DNA of 64,000 bases from NCBI GenBank assembly GCA_020160755.1, contig JAIUPN010000002.1:62001-126000 (forward strand), in the 5' to 3' direction. Of this stretch, positions 30,810 to 40,323 are shown piece after piece; position 1 is the first letter of the stretch, and each line of letters starts with the position of its first letter. A model generated the notes under the pieces. It saw only the letters and a list, made by a program, of their open reading frames with translations, had not been told where the DNA came from and did not search any database. Origin of the DNA: Pseudomonadota bacterium. GTDB lineage: Bacteria; Pseudomonadota; Alphaproteobacteria; Sphingomonadales; Sphingomonadaceae. Made by a program: the position numbers and the translations under genes.

Positions 30810-32117
30810 ATGAAATCCATAGTTGTCGCCGCGAGTATCGTGGCGCTCGTTGCAGGCGCAAATTCCGCGCCCGCCGCTGCCCAGTCGGCAGCGACGGAGC
30901 TGGTGGGACCGCCTTCTTCCGCAGGCGAGGCCGTGCGTACCGGCCCGCTTCCCGCTCGATTGTCCCTCGCCCAGGCGATGGAGGAGGCCGACGCGCGCTC
31001 GCCGCGCGTGGTTGCCGCCGAAGCCGAAGTGGAGGCCGCGCGCGGTCGCCAGCGTCAGGCGGGCTATCGCTTCAACCCCATCCTTAACGTCGATGTCGAG
31101 AATTTTGCAGGCACTGGCCCCTACTCGGGTCTGAATGGTCTCGAAACGACGGTCTCGGTCAATCAGCGTCTCGATATCGGCGGGCGCCGCCGCGCGCGCA
31201 TGACGCTCGCCGACGCCGAGTTTCTGGCCGCGCAATATCGGCTTGAGATTGCCCGCGCAGATCTCGCGCTCGAGGTTCGTAACCAGTTCGCGACCGCGCT
31301 CGCGGCCCGCGACAGTCTGGCGCTCGCGCGCGAGAATGAAGCGCGCGCTCGCGAACTCGTCCGCGTGGCGCAGGCAATGGTCGACACCGGGAACGAGCCG
31401 CCGCTGCGGGCCTTCCGTGCCAACGCGGCGCTGGTCCAGGCAACCGCCGAACTGCGCACCGCCGAGGCCGAGGAACGGACGGCGCGCCGTTCGCTGGCAG
31501 CGCTTCTCGGCAGCTCGGTTGCTCCGGCCGAACTGGTCGAAGGCGACCTGTGGGTGATGCCTGCCTCGGTTGACTCGCTGGCCACGCTCGACGTGCGGCT
31601 TGCCGAGACCGACCGCCTCATCGCCGAAGCTCGCCTCCAGGGGCAGCACGCCGACGGTCGCCTCGACCCATCGGTTGGCTTCGGGGTGCGGCAGCTTCGC
31701 GATACAGGTGATCGCGCGCTCATTGCGAATGTCTCGGTGCCGCTCCCGATCTTCGATCGCAACCGCGGCAACATCTCGGCCGCCAAGTCCGACGTTGCTG
31801 CCGCCATCGCGCGGCGGGAGAATGCGGTCGTCAACGCCGAGGCGAAAATCGCCAACGCCCAGGCCGAACTCGACGCCGCCCAAGCTCGCCTCGCGGCGCT
31901 TGAGGGCAGCGGCATCGAGCAGGCGCGCGAAGGTGTCCGGCTCGCCGAACTCAGCTACCGCGCCGGCAAGTCATCGCTCGTCGAATATATCGACGCGCAG
32001 CAGGCTTATGCGGCAACGCAGGCCGAGCTGATCGCGGCGCGCCAGGCCCGGGCCGAAGCCCGCGCCATCCTCTCGCGCCAGGCCGCCGCCGACGGCGATG
32101 CGGATCATCAGCCATGA
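30810..32117 (+). CDS. Outer-membrane efflux channel (TolC/CzcC family)
   Basis: This 435-aa TolC-type protein has a signal peptide ending SAPAAAQS and two helical repeats, with LSLAQAMEEADARSPRV in the first and LAELSYRAGKSSLVEYIDA in the second. It is paralogous to the minus-strand czcC but clearly diverged. The adaptor and HME-RND pump genes follow, so it forms the exit duct of a second tripartite metal pump. Confidence 0.9.
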   Translation: MKSIVVAASIVALVAGANSAPAAAQSAATELVGPPSSAGEAVRTGPLPARLSLAQAMEEADARSPRVVAAEAEVEAARGRQRQAGYRFNPILNVDVENFAGTGPYSGLNGLETTVSVNQRLDIGGRRRARMTLADAEFLAAQYRLEIARADLALEVRNQFATALAARDSLALARENEARARELVRVAQAMVDTGNEPPLRAFRANAALVQATAELRTAEAEERTARRSLAALLGSSVAPAELVEGDLWVMPASVDSLATLDVRLAETDRLIAEARLQGQHADGRLDPSVGFGVRQLRDTGDRALIANVSVPLPIFDRNRGNISAAKSDVAAAIARRENAVVNAEAKIANAQAELDAAQARLAALEGSGIEQAREGVRLAELSYRAGKSSLVEYIDAQQAYAATQAELIAARQARAEARAILSRQAAADGDADHQP

Positions 32118-32226
32118 GCGCGCCGAGCCTTCCAGTGGACGGGGGCGCATTCGCTGCCGTTCTTCCAAGTCAACAGGGGTGCGCCGCCGGTCGGCGCGCG
32201 AACCGCATCAACAGCGGAGATAGAAT

Positions 32227-33396
32227 ATGATCACCAAGGACAAGCGTCTCCTCGGCACTGTCGCGGGCGCCATGATACTCGCCGCCGTCACGGGCTTCGG
32301 CGTTGCACGTTGCACCGCCGACCCGGCCGCCGCACCGGCGGCCGAAGGCGAAAAGGAAGCGGCGAGCGAAGCCCTTCCGAGCAGCCTCGCCATCGCGCCC
32401 GATGCGATCAAGGCCGCCGAGATCGGCGTCGAGACGATCGGCGCCGGCGGACTCGGTTCGGAAATCATCTCGCAAGCGACCGTTACCGCCGCACCGAGCG
32501 GCGAGGCGATCGTCACCGCCCGCGCGGGCGGTGCGGTCACACGCCTCTTCAAGCGGTTAGGCGATCCGGTCAGCGCCGGCGAGACGATCGCGATCGTGCA
32601 GAGCCGCGACGCGGCCCAGATCGCGGCCGAACGGATTGCCGCCGATGCGCGCTCGACCCTTGCGCAGAAGAATCTCCATCGCGAGAAGACGCTGTTCGAT
32701 CAAAAGGTGTCGGCGCGGGTCGATTACGAGCAGGCGCAAGCCGAAGCGGCGGCCGCCGCAGCGGAGGCGCAACGCGCGCGTGCCGCAGCGAGCGCCGCGC
32801 AGGTTACGCGCGATGGCAGCAGCGTAATCGTGGCCAGCCCGATATCAGGGCGGATTACGGCGGAGAACGCCAGTCTGGGCGCCTTCGTCCAGCCCGAAAC
32901 CGAATTGTTCCGCGTTGCCGATCCCAGCAAGGTGCAGATCGAGGCCGCAGTCGGTCCGGCCGATGCACAGCGGCTCTCGCCCGGAGACCGCGCGATCATC
33001 GAACTTCCCGACGGGCGGACGATCGATGCCCGTGTGCGGGCTGTTACCCCCGGACTTTCCGGCGACACGCGATCGGCGACTGCCGTGCTCGATGTGCCCG
33101 GAGCGCTGCAGCCGGGCCTTGCAGTCCGGGTGCGTCTGCTTCCGGGCCGCGGCGCCGAAACCGGTGGGCCGGCACGGATCGTGATCGCCGACGAAGCGCT
33201 CCAGACGCTCGAAGGGCGCGACGTTGTGTTCGTCCGCACGAAGGACGGCTTCCGCGCGCAGCAGGTCACCGTCGGCCAGCGCAGCGCGGGCCGTGTCGAA
33301 ATCCTCTCCGGGCTGAAGCCGGGCCAGATCGTCGCGACCAAGAACGCATTCCTGCTCAAGGCCGAACTCGGCAAGGGCGCGGGCGAGGAGGAATAA
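32227..33396 (+). CDS. RND efflux periplasmic adaptor (CzcB-like)
   Basis: This 389-aa membrane-fusion protein has an N-terminal hydrophobic signal segment and an Ala/Glu-rich linker. A lipoyl-like part (GGAVTRLFKRLGDPVSAGET), a coiled-coil hairpin rich in Ala/Gln/Arg, and beta-barrel segments (NASLGAFVQPETELFRVAD) follow. It lacks the His/acid-rich insert of the other adaptor, so the two systems may differ in metal preference. The RND gene starts three bases after its stop. Confidence 0.9.
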   Translation: MITKDKRLLGTVAGAMILAAVTGFGVARCTADPAAAPAAEGEKEAASEALPSSLAIAPDAIKAAEIGVETIGAGGLGSEIISQATVTAAPSGEAIVTARAGGAVTRLFKRLGDPVSAGETIAIVQSRDAAQIAAERIAADARSTLAQKNLHREKTLFDQKVSARVDYEQAQAEAAAAAAEAQRARAAASAAQVTRDGSSVIVASPISGRITAENASLGAFVQPETELFRVADPSKVQIEAAVGPADAQRLSPGDRAIIELPDGRTIDARVRAVTPGLSGDTRSATAVLDVPGALQPGLAVRVRLLPGRGAETGGPARIVIADEALQTLEGRDVVFVRTKDGFRAQQVTVGQRSAGRVEILSGLKPGQIVATKNAFLLKAELGKGAGEEE

Positions 33397-33399
33397 ACC

Positions 33400-36300
33400 G
33401 TGATCGCGAAACTGATGGCGCTATCCGTCCGCGCGCGCTGGGCGGTACTCTTTCTCTTCCTCGTGATAGCCGGGCTCGGCGTATGGCAGCTGACCAAGCT
33501 GCCGATCGACGCGGTTCCCGACATCACCAACAAGCAGGTGCAAATCAACACGATCGATCCGCGTCTTTCGCCGGTCGAAATCGAGAAGCTCGTAACCTAC
33601 CCGATCGAAATCTCGCTCGCCGGCATTCCGGGGCTCGAGACGACACGCTCGATCTCGCGCAACGGATTCAGCCAGGTGACGGCAATCTTCACTGATGAAA
33701 CCGACCTCTATTTCGCGCGCCAGCAGGTGGGCGAACGGCTTCTCCAGGCGGGCGAGAATCTTCCCGATGGGGCCCAGCCGCAGATCGGTCCCGTGACGAC
33801 GGGTCTCGGCGAGGTCGTCATGTACACCGTGGGCTACAAGAACCCCGACGGGAAGGGCGCCAAGAAGGTCGCGGGCCAACCCGGCTGGCAGCCGGACGGC
33901 AGCTACCTGACCCCCGAGGGCGATATCCTCACCGACGAGATCGCCAAATCGGGCTATCTTCGCACGGTTCAGGACTGGATCGTCAGCCCGCAGCTCAAGT
34001 CTGTCGGCGGCGTCGCCGGCGTCGATTCGATCGGCGGCTATGCCAAGACCTTCGTGGTCGAGCCCGATCCGACCCGCCTCACCAGCTACGGTATTTCCTA
34101 TAGCGAACTTGGCGAAGCCCTGGAACGCGCCAACCTCGCGGTCGGTGCCAACTACTACAATCGGGCAGGCGAAGCCTATCTCGTGCGCGTCGATGCGCGC
34201 GTGCGCTCGGTCGACGAAATCCGCAACGCCGTCGTCGCGACGCGCGGCGGCGTGCCCGTCACGGTCGGACAGCTCGCCAATGTGAAAATCGGCGGCGACC
34301 TCAGAACCGGTGCGGGCAGCATGAACGGCAAGGAGGCGGTCATCGGCACAGTGCTCATGCTGATCGGGCAGAACAGCCGCACTGTTGCGGAGGATGTATC
34401 GGCGAAGATTGCGCAGGTGTCGAAAACCCTGCCGCCCGGCGTCGAAGTGAAGGTGGTGCTCGACCGCGCCAAGCTGGTGAACGCCACCGTCGGGACGGTT
34501 GAAAAGAACCTGACCGAAGGCGCGCTGCTCGTGGCGGCCGCGCTCTTCTTCCTGCTCGGCAACTGGCGTGCCGCGATCATCGCGGTGCTCGTTATCCCCT
34601 TCTCCTTCCTGATGATGGCGATGGGAATGAACGCCTTCCGGGTTCCGGGCAACCTGATGAGCCTCGGCGCGCTCGACTTCGGTCTGATCGTCGACGGGGC
34701 GGTGATCATCATCGAAAACTGCCTCGCCAGACTGGCGCACCGGCAGGAACATGAAGGGAGATTGCTCAACCTTCGCGAGCGCCTCGAGGAGACGATGCGT
34801 GCCAGCCAGGAGATGATCAAGCCGACCGTCTTCGGGCAGGCGATCATCCTGCTCGCCTTCGCGCCGCTGCTGATGTTCACGGGCGTCGAGGGCAAGACCT
34901 TCTCGCCGATGGCCATCACCATCATGCTCGCGCTCGTCGCCGCCTTCATCCTTGCCATCACGCTGGTCCCGGCGCTCGTCGCGCTGATGATCCGCGGCAA
35001 GGTTGCCGAGAAGGAAGTCTGGGCAATCCGCAAGTCGAAGGAGCGCTATCTCCCGCTGCTCGATAAGGCGCTCGCAAAGCCTTGGGCTTTCATCGCCGGC
35101 GGCTTTGCCTTCTTCGTCCTTGCCATCCCGGCCTTCGGACTGCTGGGCTCGGAATTCATTCCGCAGCTCGACGAGAAGAATATGGCGCTCGCCTCGACGC
35201 GCGTGCCTTCAGTGAGCCTCGAACAGTCATTGGCTATGCAGCGCAACGTCGAGACGGCGATCTCAAGCCTGCCCGAAGTCGAGCTGATGTTCTCGAAAAC
35301 GGGTACAGCCGAGGTGGCGACCGACCCGATGCCGCCAAACATCTCGGACGGCTTCGTGATCCTGAAACCGCAGGACCAGTGGCCGGCGGACGTCAATTCG
35401 AAGGCCGATGTCGTTGAGCGCATCGAGAAGGCCGCCGGGGGCCAGCTCGGCCAGCTTTACGAGGTTAGTCAGCCGATCCAGCTTCGTTTCAACGAACTGA
35501 TCGCGGGTGTGCGCGGAGACGTCGCCATCAAACTCTACGGGGACGACCTCGACAAGATGTCGCTCGCCGCGAACGAGATGGTGCGCGTGCTCCAGGGCAT
35601 TCCGGGTGCGGGTAGCGTCAAGGCCGACCAGGTCGGTGGCGCTCCGACGCTCGACGTGAAGCTCGATCGCAATGCGATCGCGCGCTACGGCCTGTCGGTG
35701 CAGGAAGTCGCCGACACGGTGTCGGCCGCACTCGGCGGCCGCGAATCCGGCCTGCTTTATGAAGGCGACCGCCGGTTCGACATCACCGTGCGCGTGCCCG
35801 ATGCCACCCGCGTCAATCTCGACGACATCCGCGCGCTTCCTGTCCTCCTTCCCTCGGAAGGCGGCAATCGCGGGCAGATACCGCTCGCGCAGGTGGCGCA
35901 GATCCGGCTGACCGAAGGGCTCAACCAGATCAGCCGCGAGAATGGCAAGCGGCGCGTCGTCGTGCAGGTGAACCTCGAAGGCCGCGACGCGGGGTCCTTC
36001 GTGGCAGAAGCGCAGGCGAAGATCGCTAATGTGAAGCTCCCGGCGGGCTACTATCTCGAATGGGGCGGGCAGTTCGAAAGCCTGCAGGCCGCATCGAAGC
36101 GGCTCTCCATCGTGGTGCCGCTCTGCTTCGCGGGCATTTTCATCCTGCTCTACATGGCGCTCGGCACCTTCGGCCGCGCAACCGCCGTGTTCCTCGCGGT
36201 CCCTCTGGGTCTCGCGGGCGGGGTATTCACGCTGGCGCTTACCGGGATCAACTTCTCCGTGTCTGCGGCGGTGGGCTTCATCTGTCTCGCAGGTGTTGCG

Positions 36301-36642
36301 GTGCTCAACGGTCTCGTCGTGATGACGGCGATCCGAGAACGGCTCGAGAATGACGTCCCGCTCACGGAGGCAATCCGTGAGGGCATGACCGAGAAGATGC
36401 GCGCGGTGATCATGACCGGTTTCGTGCCCGCGATCGGCTTCGTGCCGATGGCGATCGCGACCGGAACCGGCGCCGAAGTGCAGAAGCCGCTCGCGACCAC
36501 CGTCATCGGCGGCCTCATCGCGGCGACTATCCTGACGCTTCTCGTCCTGCCCGCGATCGCCAAGGTCTTACTCGGGTCGAACTGGCAGCCCGGTTTCATG
36601 AAACGCAAATCCGAACCGGCCGGCACGCCGGTCACTGAATAG
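33400..36642 (+). CDS. Heavy-metal RND efflux pump, CzcA family (second copy)
   Basis: This 1080-aa pump has the full RND layout. Its proton-relay helix, [15 protein letters not shown], is the divalent-cation form, so a Cu/Ag CusA role is unlikely. Compared with the minus-strand CzcA it has an extra stretch of about 30 residues in the first periplasmic loop (around GWQPDGSYLTPEGDILTDE). A GTG start at 33400 follows GGAGGAATAA. It is followed after nine bases by the DUF190 gene. Confidence 0.92.
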   Translation: MIAKLMALSVRARWAVLFLFLVIAGLGVWQLTKLPIDAVPDITNKQVQINTIDPRLSPVEIEKLVTYPIEISLAGIPGLETTRSISRNGFSQVTAIFTDETDLYFARQQVGERLLQAGENLPDGAQPQIGPVTTGLGEVVMYTVGYKNPDGKGAKKVAGQPGWQPDGSYLTPEGDILTDEIAKSGYLRTVQDWIVSPQLKSVGGVAGVDSIGGYAKTFVVEPDPTRLTSYGISYSELGEALERANLAVGANYYNRAGEAYLVRVDARVRSVDEIRNAVVATRGGVPVTVGQLANVKIGGDLRTGAGSMNGKEAVIGTVLMLIGQNSRTVAEDVSAKIAQVSKTLPPGVEVKVVLDRAKLVNATVGTVEKNLTEGALLVAAALFFLLGNWRAAIIAVLVIPFSFLMMAMGMNAFRVPGNLMSLGALDFGLIVDGAVIIIENCLARLAHRQEHEGRLLNLRERLEETMRASQEMIKPTVFGQAIILLAFAPLLMFTGVEGKTFSPMAITIMLALVAAFILAITLVPALVALMIRGKVAEKEVWAIRKSKERYLPLLDKALAKPWAFIAGGFAFFVLAIPAFGLLGSEFIPQLDEKNMALASTRVPSVSLEQSLAMQRNVETAISSLPEVELMFSKTGTAEVATDPMPPNISDGFVILKPQDQWPADVNSKADVVERIEKAAGGQLGQLYEVSQPIQLRFNELIAGVRGDVAIKLYGDDLDKMSLAANEMVRVLQGIPGAGSVKADQVGGAPTLDVKLDRNAIARYGLSVQEVADTVSAALGGRESGLLYEGDRRFDITVRVPDATRVNLDDIRALPVLLPSEGGNRGQIPLAQVAQIRLTEGLNQISRENGKRRVVVQVNLEGRDAGSFVAEAQAKIANVKLPAGYYLEWGGQFESLQAASKRLSIVVPLCFAGIFILLYMALGTFGRATAVFLAVPLGLAGGVFTLALTGINFSVSAAVGFICLAGVAVLNGLVVMTAIRERLENDVPLTEAIREGMTEKMRAVIMTGFVPAIGFVPMAIATGTGAEVQKPLATTVIGGLIAATILTLLVLPAIAKVLLGSNWQPGFMKRKSEPAGTPVTE

Positions 36643-36651
36643 GAGAGGATC

Positions 36652-36996
36652 ATGCAAAAAGCGTCCAAGCTCTTGCGCGTCTATACCGACGAGTCTGCCT
36701 TCTTCGGCGATCAACGTGTCTTCGAGTTCATTGCCGAACTCGCCCGCCAGCAAAAGCTGGCGGGGGTGACCGTCCTCGAAGCGGTCCTCGGTTTCGGACG
36801 CTCGGCGCATCTCCATCGCAAGCATGCGCTGGAGAATGACCGGGCGGTCGTGATCGAGATCATCGACGAGGAGCAGCGGCTCCGCGACTTTGCGGCGCAG
36901 CTGACCGAAATACCGGACGTCGGGCTAATCACGCTCGAAGCGGTCGACATCCTCGGCGGGAAATCCGCCGCGGAGCCTCCCGATGTCCAGAGCTGA
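36652..36996 (+). CDS. DUF190 (PII-like) protein
   Basis: This 114-aa soluble protein matches DUF190, whose members have the ferredoxin-like PII fold and often accompany transporters. Family features are LLRVYTDESAFFGD, GVTVLEAVLGFG and the RAVVIEIIDEE strand. A role in sensing or modulating the RND pump is plausible but unproven. It starts nine bases after the pump gene; AGGAG precedes the ATG. Confidence 0.87.
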   Translation: MQKASKLLRVYTDESAFFGDQRVFEFIAELARQQKLAGVTVLEAVLGFGRSAHLHRKHALENDRAVVIEIIDEEQRLRDFAAQLTEIPDVGLITLEAVDILGGKSAAEPPDVQS

Positions 36997-37012
36997 CCGG
37001 CAAATTGCCGGT
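36996..37012 (+). terminator. Hairpin at the stop codon of the DUF190 gene
   Basis: ACCGGCAA (36996-37003) and TTGCCGGT (37005-37012) form an 8-bp inverted repeat overlapping the stop codon, followed by TTCC. The U-tract is short, so it may be a weak terminator or attenuator before the SRPBCC gene. Confidence 0.45.
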
Positions 37013-37077
37013 TTCCACCGCGGCGCAGGTCCCCGGCCTGCGTCGCGGACCAGCTTGCCGGAGCGAGGGGGCGGCCG

Positions 37078-37548
37078 ATGTTTTCGGTAGGCTCCTCGCT
37101 CCGCCTGCCGGTCCCGATCGGGCGGGTATGGCGGCTGATCGTCGACATCGAGCGGTACGGTGACTGGCATCCGACGCTCCGCTTCACCGATCGCCCCGGT
37201 GATGAAGAGCGACTGGACTATGTCTACTCCCCGCGCGGGCCGCGAGGCCCCGAGCTGTCGGCCGAGGGCCGGATCACCGGTCTCGACTGGCTCTCGGGTT
37301 TTTCATGGCGGACGGGCCTGCGCGGTCTGCTCGTCATCGAGGAAAGCTACCGGCTCGAAAAGCTCGGTCAGGGTGTCGAGGTGACCCACCGGCTCGACTG
37401 CCGCGGGTTCTTCTCCTGGCTCGGCTATCCCTTTCTGCGCCGTGCCTGCTCGGTTTTCCTGCGCCGCTCGAACGCAGCGCTCGAAAAGCATTTCCGCCGC
37501 ACCACCGTCCAGTCCCGCTACGCGCGGCCGAGCGGACGGCGCGCATGA
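37078..37548 (+). CDS. SRPBCC (START-like) family protein
   Basis: This 156-aa protein has the helix-grip pattern of SRPBCC proteins, with VPIGRVWRLIVDIERYGDWHP at the start and VEVTHRLDCRGFFSWLGYPFL near the C-terminal helix. Such proteins bind hydrophobic ligands. A related gene lies after the HAE pump at 43517. Its role within a metal-efflux operon is unknown. Confidence 0.8.
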   Translation: MFSVGSSLRLPVPIGRVWRLIVDIERYGDWHPTLRFTDRPGDEERLDYVYSPRGPRGPELSAEGRITGLDWLSGFSWRTGLRGLLVIEESYRLEKLGQGVEVTHRLDCRGFFSWLGYPFLRRACSVFLRRSNAALEKHFRRTTVQSRYARPSGRRA

Positions 37549-37627
37549 TTTTAGTTTCGAAACCTGGCCGTCGGAGGCCCCTCTCATTCGCCCCCCTCAC
37601 CACGGGCAGGGATCTCCGGCGGTAAGG

Positions 37628-37672
37628 GAGGTGCGGGAGCCGGGTCGCATCCCGCAGAGGCTCCCGCACCTC
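37628..37672. repeat. Long perfect hairpin upstream of the P-type ATPase gene
   Basis: A perfect 14-bp inverted repeat, GAGGTGCGGGAGCC (37628-37641) and GGCTCCCGCACCTC (37659-37672), encloses a 17-base loop. It lies in the 190-base gap between the SRPBCC and ATPase genes. No U-tract follows on either strand, so a regulatory mRNA structure or a repetitive palindromic element is as likely as a terminator. Confidence 0.65.
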
Positions 37673-37738
37673 ATCCTGCCGTGCGTTTAACATGCGCCCC
37701 GATCGCAATGCCGATCGCCAAGAGAAAAGGATGGCATC

Positions 37739-40279
37739 ATGAGTGACCAGTTGCGGCTCGATATTCCGCTTCTCCTTCCCGAGGTCGCCGATACCGCCGA
37801 CCGCTGCGTCGCGCGCCTCACGAGCGAACTCGAAGGACGTGACGGCGTCGACAAGGTCCATGTTGTTCGCTCAAGCGACGGTTCGCCGCCGCAGCTCTGC
37901 ATTCACTATCGGCCGGACATACTCCCGCTCGAACGGGTGCGCCAGCTGGCGCGCAGCGCCGGCGCCGTACTCACCGGTCGATATCAGCATCTCTTCTGGA
38001 ACGATCTCGAAGGTGTCGGCCACGCCCGGCGTGCGCGGACGATCGGGCTGCGCCTTCGCGAAATTCCCGGCGTGATCGAGGCCGAAGTCGGCGCGGCGGG
38101 GACGTTGCGCGCCGAGTTCGAGCGCTCGGAAACCTCCATCGAGACGATCAGAAAGATACTTTTGGATATGGGCGTTACCCGGAAATCGGCCGCCGTCGCC
38201 GCGGCTGTCCCGGCCCAAGAAGGCCACATCCATGGTGACGATGGCCATGATCACGGCCCCGATCATGCCCATGGGCCGGACCATAAACATGGCCACAAGG
38301 GATCGGATGATCATGATCATGGTCATGATCATGGCGGAATATTCGGTGAGCGCACCGAGCTGATCTTTGCGCTCCTCTGCGGCCTCGTCCTCGGCATCGG
38401 CTTCGCCATCGAGAAATCGGGCGTCGCTCCCGAATGGGTCAGCTTCGGCTTCTATCTCGCGGCCTATGGCTTCGGCTGCTGGTTCACCGTCCGCGAAGCG
38501 ATCGAAAATCTGAGGCTCAAGCGCTTCGAGATCGACACGCTCATGCTCGTTGCCGCAGCGGGCGCGGCGGCGCTAGGGGCATGGGCCGAAGGCGCGCTGC
38601 TGCTCTTCCTCTTCAGCCTTGGTCACGCCCTCGAACATTATGCCATGGGACGAGCCAAGCGCGCTATCGAGGCGCTCGCCGAACTCGCGCCGCAGACCGC
38701 GATCGTAAAGAGCGCCGACGGCAGCACGCGCGAAGTGTCGGTCGAACTGCTGCAGATCGGCGACACCGTCGTCGTCAAGCCCAACGAGCGGCTCCCGGCC
38801 GACGGATTCGTGACAGTGGGCCGCACCGCGGTCAATCAGGCGCCCGTCACCGGCGAAAGCGTGCCCGTCGACAAGGAACCGGTGGCGGACCGGGTGCTGG
38901 CCGCCGCCAAGCCCGATGGGCTCGATGCGAAATATCGTGTCTTTGCGGGCACCATCAACGGCTATGGCGCGATCGAGATCGCGGTCACGCGGCTTGCCGC
39001 CGACACCACGCTCGCCAAGGTCGTCAAGATGGTGAGCGAGGCGGAAACGCAGAAGTCGCCGACCCAGCGCTTCACCGACAAGTTCGAGCGCATTTTCGTG
39101 CCGAGCGTGCTCGCCCTCGTGTTCGTCCTGCTCTTCGCCTGGGTCGTCGTCGATGAGCCTTTCCGCGACAGCTTCTACCGCGCAATGGCGGTCCTCGTCG
39201 CGGCAAGCCCATGCGCGCTCGCGATCGCGACGCCGAGCGCTGTGCTTTCGGGCGTCGCGCGCGCCGCGCGCGGCGGGGTGCTCGTGAAAGGCGGCGGGCC
39301 TCTCGAGAATCTGGGATCGCTGACCGCGCTCGCCTTCGACAAGACGGGTACATTGACCGAGGGCAAGCCGCGCATCACCGATGTCGTGCCCGCTACCGGC
39401 GTGCCCAAGGAAGAGTTGCTTCGCATCGCCGTCGCGGTCGAGCGGCTCAGCGACCATCCGCTTGCCGCCGCGATCGCGCGCGATGGCGAGGCCATGCTGA
39501 CCTCGGCGCGCGTGCCGGTGGCGGACGACCTCAACAGCCTCACGGGGCGCGGCGTTACCGCGAAGGTCGAAGGCGAGACTGTCCAGATCGGAAAGGTGGA
39601 GATGTTCGGGACCGACGGCATCGCGCCGATCGGCGACGAAGTGGCGACGGCGATTGCCGGCCTTCGCGAACAGGGCCGCACGACGATGGTGGTCCGTATG
39701 GGCGACCGCGATCTGGGCGCGATCGGTCTGATGGACACGCCGCGCGAAGCGGCGCGCACGGCGATCGCTAGGCTCCGCGAGCTCGGGATCAGACGTATGA
39801 TCATGATCTCGGGCGATCACCAGAAGGTCGCCGAGTCGATCGCCGCCGAAGTCGGGATCGACGAGGCCTGGGGCGACCTGATGCCCGATCAGAAGGTCGA
39901 CGCCATTCGCGATCTCAAGGCCGAGCAGCCGGTGGCCATGGTGGGCGACGGGGTCAATGACGCGCCCGCGATGGCGAGCGCAACCGTCGGCATCGCCATG
40001 GGCGCCGCTGGGTCGGACGTCGCCCTCGAAACCGCCGATGTCGCGCTCATGGCCGACGATCTTGCCCATCTGCCCTTCGCCATCGGGCTCAGCCGGCAGA
40101 CGCGGCGGATCATCCGCCAGAATCTCGTAGTGAGCCTCGGCGTCGTGGTCGTGCTCGTGCCGGCAACCATCCTCGGGCTGGGCATCGGCCCCGCGGTGGC
40201 CGCGCATGAGGGCTCGACACTGGTCGTGGTCGCCAACGCGCTACGGCTCCTCGCCTATCGCGACCGCAGCGCGGCCTGA
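37739..40279 (+). CDS. Heavy-metal translocating P-type ATPase with His-rich segment
   Basis: This 846-aa P1B-type ATPase exports metal ions from the cytoplasm. Two degenerate heavy-metal-associated-like folds without CxxC occupy residues 1 to about 155. A very histidine-rich segment at about 160-205 follows (HGDDGHDHGPDHAHGPDHKH). The membrane metal-site motif is SPC (490-492), phosphorylation is at D534 in DKTGT, and the hinge is GDGVNDAPA. SPC plus the final-helix HEGSTLVVVANALRLL are features of P1B-4 (Co/Zn/Cd-type, CzcP-like) pumps. AAAAGG precedes the ATG. Confidence 0.92.
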   Translation: MSDQLRLDIPLLLPEVADTADRCVARLTSELEGRDGVDKVHVVRSSDGSPPQLCIHYRPDILPLERVRQLARSAGAVLTGRYQHLFWNDLEGVGHARRARTIGLRLREIPGVIEAEVGAAGTLRAEFERSETSIETIRKILLDMGVTRKSAAVAAAVPAQEGHIHGDDGHDHGPDHAHGPDHKHGHKGSDDHDHGHDHGGIFGERTELIFALLCGLVLGIGFAIEKSGVAPEWVSFGFYLAAYGFGCWFTVREAIENLRLKRFEIDTLMLVAAAGAAALGAWAEGALLLFLFSLGHALEHYAMGRAKRAIEALAELAPQTAIVKSADGSTREVSVELLQIGDTVVVKPNERLPADGFVTVGRTAVNQAPVTGESVPVDKEPVADRVLAAAKPDGLDAKYRVFAGTINGYGAIEIAVTRLAADTTLAKVVKMVSEAETQKSPTQRFTDKFERIFVPSVLALVFVLLFAWVVVDEPFRDSFYRAMAVLVAASPCALAIATPSAVLSGVARAARGGVLVKGGGPLENLGSLTALAFDKTGTLTEGKPRITDVVPATGVPKEELLRIAVAVERLSDHPLAAAIARDGEAMLTSARVPVADDLNSLTGRGVTAKVEGETVQIGKVEMFGTDGIAPIGDEVATAIAGLREQGRTTMVVRMGDRDLGAIGLMDTPREAARTAIARLRELGIRRMIMISGDHQKVAESIAAEVGIDEAWGDLMPDQKVDAIRDLKAEQPVAMVGDGVNDAPAMASATVGIAMGAAGSDVALETADVALMADDLAHLPFAIGLSRQTRRIIRQNLVVSLGVVVVLVPATILGLGIGPAVAAHEGSTLVVVANALRLLAYRDRSAA

Positions 40280-40323
40280 GAGGCCAACGCGGCGGCGAGG
40301 CGAGACCGGAAAGGGGAGAGCGG

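Noticed and set aside
33400..36642. Naming the second RND pump as a copper/silver CusA
   Set aside because: Its proton-relay helix has the DFGLIVDGA form of divalent-cation pumps, not the form seen in Cu/Ag pumps, and no CusF or copper regulator is nearby.
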